Assembly: GCF_009932555.1 (NCBI RefSeq)
Contig: NZ_BLJO01000006.1
Location: 529,648 to 593,647 of the forward strand
Length of the DNA stretch: 64,000 nt
Source: Steroidobacter agaridevorans
Lineage (GTDB): Bacteria; Pseudomonadota; Gammaproteobacteria; Steroidobacterales; Steroidobacteraceae
Reading direction: 5' to 3'
The notes under the pieces are model-generated. The model was not told where the DNA came from. It saw nothing but the letters and a program-made list of their open reading frames with translations, and searched no databases. A program made the position numbers and the translations under genes. Shown in pieces: positions 57,941 to 64,000 of the stretch. The first letter of the stretch is position 1. Each line of letters starts with the position of its first letter.

Positions 57941-60679
57941 ATGCAGCCGGAAAAACAAACATCCTCCAAGGGATTGACGATAGGTCTGGCGTTGCTGTTC
58001 GGCGCGGCCGGCGCGTCGATGACGTCGGATCTCGAGAATTTCTGGTTCGGTGCGCTGCTCGGAGCATTGCTGGCCCAGATCTTTCATCTGCGCGGCCGCG
58101 TGCAGTCGTTGGATCAGCAACTGCAGTCACTCCGGACGCGCGTCGAGTATCCCGAGCCGAAGCCCCGCGCCGCAGAGCCGAAGCCAGAAGTCGCACCAGC
58201 GCCGCCGCCGTCGCCTGTCGTTGTGGCAGCTCAGGCGCCGGCAGAACAAGTAACCTCGGCCGTGCAGCCCAGCGTTGTTCAGCCAACACCCTCGACGCCG
58301 CCTCCCCCTCGCGAGCGAGCCGCACCCCTGCGGCCGCCCGAGCCCTCCGCCATCGATCGCTTGGTCGGTGAGTTCATCAGCTGGCTGGAGCGCGGCAATC
58401 CGATGGCGCGCATCGGTATCGTCATTTTGTTCTTCGGCGCGTCGTTCCTGGCGAAGTATGCGGCCGAGAACAGCCTGTTCCCGATCGAGCTGCGTTTCGT
58501 GGCGATTGCGATTGGCGCGTTCGCACTGTTGATCGTCGGTTGGCGATTGCGGGAGAAGCGCCCTGTCTATTCAGAGGTGCTGCAAGGTGGCGGCATCGCG
58601 GGTATGTATCTGACCGTCTACGCAGCGACTCGTTTCGATTTGCTGCCGACGGGGCTCGCCTTCGGCTTGATGGTCGTGATTGCGCTGGCTGCAGCCATTC
58701 TGGCGGTCGGACAGAACGCGCTTTCGCTTGCAGTCATCGGCACGGCCGGCGGCTTCCTGGCGCCGATCATGGTGTCGACGGGCAGCGGCAACTACATCGC
58801 TTTGTTCAGTTACTACGCCGTGCTCAACCTGGGTGTGTTCGCGGTGGCGTGGTTCCGTACGTGGAAAGTGCTCAATGTGCTGGGCTTCCTGTTCACGTTC
58901 ACCATCACGGGTCTGTGGCGTTTCAACGGCTATGAAACCGACGATCTGCTCGCCGCCGACGCCTTCCTCATCCTGTTCTTCCTGATGTATGTCGGCGTAT
59001 CGATCTTGAACTGCGTGCGCCAGCCGCCCGATCTGAAGGGCTACGTTTCCGGTTCGCTGGTGTTCGGATTGCCGGTCGTCGCGTTCGGCTTGCACGCGTC
59101 GATGGTCTCGCACATCGAGTACGCGATGGCGTGGAGTGCCTTTGCGCTCGGCGCGTTCTACCTGGCGCTGGGCTGGGTGCTTTATCAGACGCGTCGCGAG
59201 AGTTTTCGTCTGTTGGTCGAAGCATTCGCCGCGTTGGGTGTGATCTTTGCCAGCCTGGCCATTCCACTTGCATTCGATACGCGCACGACGGCGGCAATGT
59301 GGGCAGTCGAAGGCGCCGGCTTGTTGTGGCTCGGTGTGCGTCAGGACCGCAAGCTGGCTCGAGCGTTCGGCGCATTGCTGCAAATCGCGGCGGGCCTGGG
59401 TTATCTGATCGGCATGCACTATCGGAATGCCGACGACCTGCCGATTCTCAACAGCACGTTGCTCGGCGCAGTCATGCTCAGCATCTCCGGCATTTGCAGC
59501 GCCTACTGGCTGTTCCGCAATCAGGCGCGGCAGGCGCGCTACGAGTCCGGCGCCGATGCAGTGTTCACGTTCTGGGGCGTCGGTTGGTGGTTGCTGGGTG
59601 GATTGCGCGAGATCGAAATGTACTTCCCGGATGCGGCATATGGCGCGGCGCTGAGCTTCGTCGCGTTGACGATTGCGCTGCTGGCCTGGCTGAGCTTGAA
59701 ACGCGAATGGCGATTGCCGCTGCTGATCGCGACGTACCTGCCGCCGCTTGCCGCCTTGTTTGCTTTGACAGGCGCGGTGAACTCTGGACATCCATTCGCC
59801 TGGTGGGGCGCCGTGGGTTGGGTGCTGCTGTTCGTCGCGCACTTCGCGATGCTGCGTCTTGGCGAGAGCCGCGATGTGCATGGACTGAACTGGCTCCACG
59901 CCGGCGCAGCCTGGGTGTTCACGCTCATCGTCGCGTGGGAAGCGAGTTATCAAATCGCCGAGCTGACGACTGGCGTGTGGGCGCTATTGCCCTGGGGCGT
60001 CGTGCCCGCGCTGGTGGTCGCCTGGCTCGGACGACAACAGCTGAGTCCGCGTTGGCCGGTCGCGGCTCGCGAACAAGCGTATCGAATCTACGGCGCGATT
60101 CCGGCCGTCGTTGCGACGGCGCTGTGGATACTCGTAATCAACCTGAGTAGCACGGGTGATTCGACCTGGCTGCCCTATCTGCCATTGCTCAACCCGCTCG
60201 ATATCAGCGTCGCACTGTGTTTCGCAGCGCTCGCGATGTGGTGGAGCTCGCTCAGCGACGAGCAGCGCGCGACGTGCTGGCAGTTCGATTCCCGGGTCCT
60301 GCTTGCAATCGTCGCTGGCCTGGTCTTCATCTGGTTGAACGCCGCGTTGATTCGTACGCTGCATCACAACTTCGGGGCGCCGATCACTTTCCATGGAATG
60401 AAGCATTCCACGCTGGTGCAGGCGTCGCTCTCCATCTTCTGGGGCCTGCTAGGGTTCGCCGCCATGACGCTGGCGGCGCGCCAGCGCTGGCGTTACGTGT
60501 GGATCGTCGGTGTGGTGTTGATGATCGTCGTGGTCGCGAAACTGGTCGTTATCGATCTGCGCAATCTCGGCGCGGTCGGCAAGATTGCCTCGTATCTCAC
60601 AGTGGGCGCGTTGCTGGTGGTGACGGGTTATCTCGCGCCTCTGCCGCCGCGCAAGGTGAACGAGCAGGTAACGGAATGA
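57941..60679 (+). CDS. DUF2339 polytopic membrane protein
   Basis: 912 residues. A first helix and a Pro/Ala/Glu-rich cytoplasmic linker (about 60-135) are followed by at least twenty hydrophobic segments. NPMARIGIVILFFGASFLAKYA and the block RPVYSEVLQGGGIAGMYLTVYA are characteristic of DUF2339. The family has no established function. Coupled by four-base overlap to the DUF3999 gene, a common pair. Confidence 0.88.
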   Translation: MQPEKQTSSKGLTIGLALLFGAAGASMTSDLENFWFGALLGALLAQIFHLRGRVQSLDQQLQSLRTRVEYPEPKPRAAEPKPEVAPAPPPSPVVVAAQAPAEQVTSAVQPSVVQPTPSTPPPPRERAAPLRPPEPSAIDRLVGEFISWLERGNPMARIGIVILFFGASFLAKYAAENSLFPIELRFVAIAIGAFALLIVGWRLREKRPVYSEVLQGGGIAGMYLTVYAATRFDLLPTGLAFGLMVVIALAAAILAVGQNALSLAVIGTAGGFLAPIMVSTGSGNYIALFSYYAVLNLGVFAVAWFRTWKVLNVLGFLFTFTITGLWRFNGYETDDLLAADAFLILFFLMYVGVSILNCVRQPPDLKGYVSGSLVFGLPVVAFGLHASMVSHIEYAMAWSAFALGAFYLALGWVLYQTRRESFRLLVEAFAALGVIFASLAIPLAFDTRTTAAMWAVEGAGLLWLGVRQDRKLARAFGALLQIAAGLGYLIGMHYRNADDLPILNSTLLGAVMLSISGICSAYWLFRNQARQARYESGADAVFTFWGVGWWLLGGLREIEMYFPDAAYGAALSFVALTIALLAWLSLKREWRLPLLIATYLPPLAALFALTGAVNSGHPFAWWGAVGWVLLFVAHFAMLRLGESRDVHGLNWLHAGAAWVFTLIVAWEASYQIAELTTGVWALLPWGVVPALVVAWLGRQQLSPRWPVAAREQAYRIYGAIPAVVATALWILVINLSSTGDSTWLPYLPLLNPLDISVALCFAALAMWWSSLSDEQRATCWQFDSRVLLAIVAGLVFIWLNAALIRTLHHNFGAPITFHGMKHSTLVQASLSIFWGLLGFAAMTLAARQRWRYVWIVGVVLMIVVVAKLVVIDLRNLGAVGKIASYLTVGALLVVTGYLAPLPPRKVNEQVTE

Positions 60680-62076
60680 TGGGCTCGAGCAACAGCACCT
60701 TGGAATCGTCTATGACCGTGCGCGCAATGTTTGTTTCATTCGGCTGTCTGTTGGCAGCGAGTGCCGGCGCCGCTCCGCCCAGCAAGAACGACTATGCCAG
60801 CGGCATGTCGGTCCGGGCGAACTACTCACAGCCGATGGTCGAGACCGTGCTGCCCGATGATGTGTATCGCGCCGTGACTCGTGCCGACCTCGGCGATCTG
60901 CGCGTGTTCAACGCAGACGGCATGCCGGTGCCGCATGCGTTTTGCGCGGGTCTGTCGAGCACGACAGCAGAAGTCACAGAGAGGTCGCTGCCAGTGTTTG
61001 TCCTGCGTGGCCGCGATCCGGTCTACACCGACAACTCGCGCGTTGCCGTCGAAACTCCCTCCGGCACTCGAGTAAACGTGGAGGAATCGTTGGCCGCCCA
61101 GCCTGAAGTCGTCAGCGGCCTGATTCATATCATAGATGCGCGCGAGGCGCCGCGGTTGCGGGCGATTCGCTTCGATTGGCGCAGCCCCGATGGCGCTTCC
61201 GAGGTGAAAGTTCGCATCGAGGCCAGCGAAGATCTGGATCGGTGGCAGACCATCGTGCCGGCCAGCACGTTGTTACTTGCGCAGCAGGGCGATCAGGAAT
61301 TACGTCGCGAGCGCATCGAGTTGCTGAACCGGGACTACAAATATCTCCGGGTGCAGCGAGTCGACAGCGGTCCGCCGTTGATCCTGAATTCGGTCACGGC
61401 CGAGCAGGTTGGGGCGGCGGAAGAAATCGAACCTCTGTGGTTCAACGCGCTGCATATGGCATCCAAGGAAGCGGATGTTTTGTATTTCGATTCCGAGCAT
61501 CTGGCGCCGGTCACGTATGCGCGCGTGCGTCTGGCTCAACAGAACAGCACGGTCAGCGTGAGTTTGCAGAGCCGGCCGGATGAAGAGTCGCCCTGGCGCA
61601 GTCGCTGGACCGGCGAAAGTTATGTCATCGTCTCGGACACGGTGCGGCGGGAAAGTCCGCCGGCGCAGTTCCCGGCGACCACCGATCGGTATTGGCGCCT
61701 GCAGATTCTGAAAGATCCCCAGGTGTATCAGGACAGCACGCTCGAGCTGGGTTACCGGCCGGCCAAGCTGCGATTTGTCACGCAGGGCCCGGGCCCGTTT
61801 ACGGTGGCGTTCGGCAGTCGCCGGGCCGAACCCGCCCAACCGGCGGCTTGCGATGGCCTGCTCGCGAACATCAGCGGCGCCGACCGCGAGCGGATGATCG
61901 AACAGGGCTTCGTGGACCCGGTCGTCCAATTGGGCGGCGCCGATGCCTTGAAACCGGTGCCGAAAAAGACCCCGGCCAAGGTAGTGGTTTTGTGGGTAGT
62001 CCTGGTGGTCGGGGTGGCGCTGCTGGTCGGAATGGCCCTGTCGTTGCTGAAGCGGGTAAGGCATCCCACGAACTAG
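60676..62076 (+). CDS. DUF3999 protein, partner of DUF2339
   Basis: 466 residues from ATG 60676, which overlaps the previous stop; MTVRAM at 60712 is an alternative that gives a cleaner signal peptide. Signal sequence, large periplasmic beta-rich body (VEWRSPDG-like segment FDWRSPDGASEVKVRIEASED) and a C-terminal membrane helix (VVLWVVLVVGVALLVGMAL). It is expected to act with DUF2339 at the cell envelope. Confidence 0.85.
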   Translation: MMGSSNSTLESSMTVRAMFVSFGCLLAASAGAAPPSKNDYASGMSVRANYSQPMVETVLPDDVYRAVTRADLGDLRVFNADGMPVPHAFCAGLSSTTAEVTERSLPVFVLRGRDPVYTDNSRVAVETPSGTRVNVEESLAAQPEVVSGLIHIIDAREAPRLRAIRFDWRSPDGASEVKVRIEASEDLDRWQTIVPASTLLLAQQGDQELRRERIELLNRDYKYLRVQRVDSGPPLILNSVTAEQVGAAEEIEPLWFNALHMASKEADVLYFDSEHLAPVTYARVRLAQQNSTVSVSLQSRPDEESPWRSRWTGESYVIVSDTVRRESPPAQFPATTDRYWRLQILKDPQVYQDSTLELGYRPAKLRFVTQGPGPFTVAFGSRRAEPAQPAACDGLLANISGADRERMIEQGFVDPVVQLGGADALKPVPKKTPAKVVVLWVVLVVGVALLVGMALSLLKRVRHPTN

Positions 62077-62084
62077 GCAGCCGA

Positions 62085-62101
62085 CCGGACAATTCGTCCG
62101 G
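62085..62101 (+). terminator. Hairpin after the DUF3999 gene
   Basis: Perfect 6-bp stem CCGGAC (62085-62090) and GTCCGG (62096-62101) around a 5-base loop, nine bases after the stop. No T run follows, so efficiency is uncertain. Confidence 0.4.
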
Positions 62102-62161
62102 CGTCTGAACTAGAATGGGCGCCCTTTTCCCTGGGCCGGGTGCGCGGGCACCTTGATTCCC

Positions 62162-64000
62162 ATGCGCTTTCCGCAAGATTTCGATGTCATCGTGGTAGGC
62201 GGCGGTCACGCCGGCACCGAGGCTGCTCTGGCCTCGGCCCGGATGGGCGTGCGCACGCTGCTGCTCACGCAGAGCATCGAGACCCTGGGCCAGATGAGCT
62301 GCAATCCCGCCATCGGCGGCATCGGCAAGGGCCATCTGGTGAAGGAAATCGATGCGCTCGGCGGCGCCATGGCGCAGGCCGCGGATCGCGGCGGAATCCA
62401 GTTTCGTACCCTGAATGCCAGCAAAGGCCCGGCGGTTCGCGCCACCCGGGCACAGGCCGATCGCGTGCTCTACAAGGCCGCGGTCCGCTCGATGCTGGAG
62501 AATCAGCCCAACCTGACATTGTTTCAGCAGGAAGTCGCCGATCTCATCGTCGAGCACGAGCGCGTTCATGGCGTCGTGACTCAGACCGGCATCGAGTTTC
62601 GTGCGCGGGCTGTGGTGCTCACGGTGGGCACGTTCCTCGCTGGCAAAATTCACGTCGGTCTCACCAACTATCAGGGTGGACGTGCGGGCGATCCGCCGTC
62701 GAATCGGCTCGCTGATCGGTTGCGCGCGCTGCCTTTCCGCGTCGGTCGTTTGAAGACCGGGACGCCGCCCCGAATCGATGGCCGCACGATCAATTACGAC
62801 GGCCTGCTGGTGCAGCCAGGCGATGAGCCGGCGCCGGTGTTCTCCTATCTCGGCCGCCGCAGCGATCATCCGCGCCAGGTGAATTGCCATATCACCGCGA
62901 CCAACGAGCGCACGCACGACATCATTCGCGCGGGCTGCGATCGTTCGCCCATGTACACAGGCGTCATCGAAGGCGTCGGGCCGCGCTATTGCCCGTCGGT
63001 GGAAGACAAGATCCATCGCTTCGCCGACAAGACCTCGCATCAGATTTTCATCGAGCCCGAAGGGCTGACGACTCACGAGATCTATCCCAACGGAATTTCC
63101 ACCAGCCTGCCCTTCGATGTGCAGCTGGACCTGGTGCGCTCGATCAAAGGTTTCGAGAACGCGCATATCACGCGGCCGGGCTATGCGATCGAGTACGACT
63201 ACTTCGATCCGCGCGACCTGCGTTACAGCCTGGAGACGAAGTTCATCGGCGGCTTGTTCTTCGCCGGTCAGATCAATGGCACGACGGGCTACGAAGAGGC
63301 GGCAGCGCAAGGGTTGCTCGCGGGTTTGAACGCGGCCCTGCTGACGCAAGAGCGCGAAGCGTGGACGCCTCGTCGCGATGAGGCGTACATCGGCGTGCTG
63401 GTCGATGACCTGATCACGCGCGGCACGAGCGAGCCCTATCGCATGTTCACGAGCCGCGCCGAATATCGACTGCTGCTGCGAGAAGACAACGCCGATCTGC
63501 GCTTGACCGCGAAGGGCCGCGAGCTGGGATTGGTCGACGACGAGCGTTGGGCTTTCTTCAACACCAAGCGCGCAGCGATCGATGCCGAAGTGACGCGCCT
63601 GGATAAAGCAATCGTCCGGCCGCAGCATCTCACCGAAGAGCGTTCGCTCGAATTGCTCGGCACGACGCTGAGTCGCGAGGCACACGGCTTCGATTTGTTG
63701 CGACGGCCGGAAGTGTCGTACGCAGCGCTCGCGTCGATCGAGCAGGTCGGCAAGGCCGATTGGATGAAGGCTGCCGATGTCGACGAACGGCTGGCCGAGC
63801 AGGTGCAGCTGCAAGTCGAAGTGCAGGCCAAGTACACCGGCTACATCGATCGTCAGCAGGACGAAATCGAGCGGCAGCGACGTCATGAAGATACGCGTTT
63901 GCCGGACAGCATCGATTACGCGCAGGTGCGTGGGCTGTCGATGGAAGTGCGCCAGCGCTTGCAGGAAGCCCGGCCGGATACGGTCGGTCGTGCAGCGCGG
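62162..64000 (+). CDS. mnmG: tRNA uridine-5-carboxymethylaminomethyl modification enzyme MnmG, 3' end cut by window
   Basis: FAD-dependent partner of MnmE in tRNA U34 modification. The frame opens [20 protein letters not shown] (dinucleotide-binding GGGHAG motif) and continues with [36 protein letters not shown] and [13 protein letters not shown], all GidA signatures. 613 codons are present and the family is about 630, so only a short C-terminal piece is missing beyond 64000. An 85-base gap with a hairpin separates it from DUF3999. Confidence 0.96.
   Translation, partial: MRFPQDFDVIVVGGGHAGTEAALASARMGVRTLLLTQSIETLGQMSCNPAIGGIGKGHLVKEIDALGGAMAQAADRGGIQFRTLNASKGPAVRATRAQADRVLYKAAVRSMLENQPNLTLFQQEVADLIVEHERVHGVVTQTGIEFRARAVVLTVGTFLAGKIHVGLTNYQGGRAGDPPSNRLADRLRALPFRVGRLKTGTPPRIDGRTINYDGLLVQPGDEPAPVFSYLGRRSDHPRQVNCHITATNERTHDIIRAGCDRSPMYTGVIEGVGPRYCPSVEDKIHRFADKTSHQIFIEPEGLTTHEIYPNGISTSLPFDVQLDLVRSIKGFENAHITRPGYAIEYDYFDPRDLRYSLETKFIGGLFFAGQINGTTGYEEAAAQGLLAGLNAALLTQEREAWTPRRDEAYIGVLVDDLITRGTSEPYRMFTSRAEYRLLLREDNADLRLTAKGRELGLVDDERWAFFNTKRAAIDAEVTRLDKAIVRPQHLTEERSLELLGTTLSREAHGFDLLRRPEVSYAALASIEQVGKADWMKAADVDERLAEQVQLQVEVQAKYTGYIDRQQDEIERQRRHEDTRLPDSIDYAQVRGLSMEVRQRLQEARPDTVGRAAR

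Noticed and set aside
58141-58330. Repeat array or CRISPR in the Pro/Ala-rich part of the DUF2339 gene
   Set aside because: The low-complexity codons (CCG, GCC, GAG) reflect a disordered linker; there are no regularly spaced direct repeats.

Overview
The window looks like the chromosomal origin region of a GC-rich gammaproteobacterium. The protein flavour (GlnA/NtrBC with an intervening DUF4124 gene, split GlyQ/GlyS, RnpA-YidD-YidC-MnmE, HX4E-type PlsC) suggests Steroidobacter, Nevskiales or Xanthomonadales relatives; that placement is inference. Gene order around the origin is classical: gyrB-recF-dnaN-dnaA on the minus strand, with perfect DnaA boxes between dnaN and dnaA, then rpmH-rnpA-yidD-yidC-mnmE running away on the plus strand.

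Layout. 1-5.8 kb: partial trmL, then the nitrogen-control genes ntrC, ntrB, a DUF4124 gene and glnA. A sigma-54 promoter and three NtrC-type palindromes lie upstream of glnA. 5.8-9.7 kb: glyQ-glyS-plsC, closed by a hairpin. 9.7-20.06 kb: replication and ribosome/translocase core. 20.04-28.73 kb: a compact defence island inserted exactly at the 3' end of mnmE, bounded by 18-bp imperfect direct repeats like those used by SGI1-type elements. It holds fic, hsdM, hsdS, prrC and hsdR. The fourth gene is a clear PrrC anticodon-nuclease homologue, so the locus is a type I restriction system guarded by a tRNA-cutting back-up toxin. No integrase is visible.

28.7-34.7 kb: mixed chromosomal genes (HExxH protein, secreted protein, dihaem cytochrome c, ada, a degenerate dienelactone-hydrolase-like protein, amidohydrolase). 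34.9-48.0 kb: a reduced Tad/Flp pilus locus (Flp prepilin, TadG- and TadE-like proteins, a 48-residue second Flp-like prepilin, CpaB, secretin, TadA/CpaF ATPase, TadB, TadC, DUF192). Between the secretin and ATPase genes lies the most unusual feature of the window: a 743-residue protein fusing a TadE-type pseudopilin N-terminus to a HINT autoprocessing domain and a C-terminal Tox-REase-5-type nuclease. It is followed by an Imm52-like immunity protein that is itself fused to a second nuclease-fold copy lacking the catalytic acidic residue. This looks like a polymorphic toxin built into a Tad machine, a plausible contact-dependent killing system.

47.9-62.1 kb: a papain-like/serine-hydrolase fusion, a UvrD-type helicase, a PhoD-like phosphatase with a coupled unknown gene, an S9 peptidase, a small membrane protein, topoisomerase IB, and a DUF2339/DUF3999 pair. 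62.16 kb to the end: mnmG, cut by the window edge. I saw no tRNA or rRNA genes, CRISPR arrays or transposases. Start sites were chosen from ribosome-binding sequences and family lengths. Family names are from recognition of motifs, not from searches.
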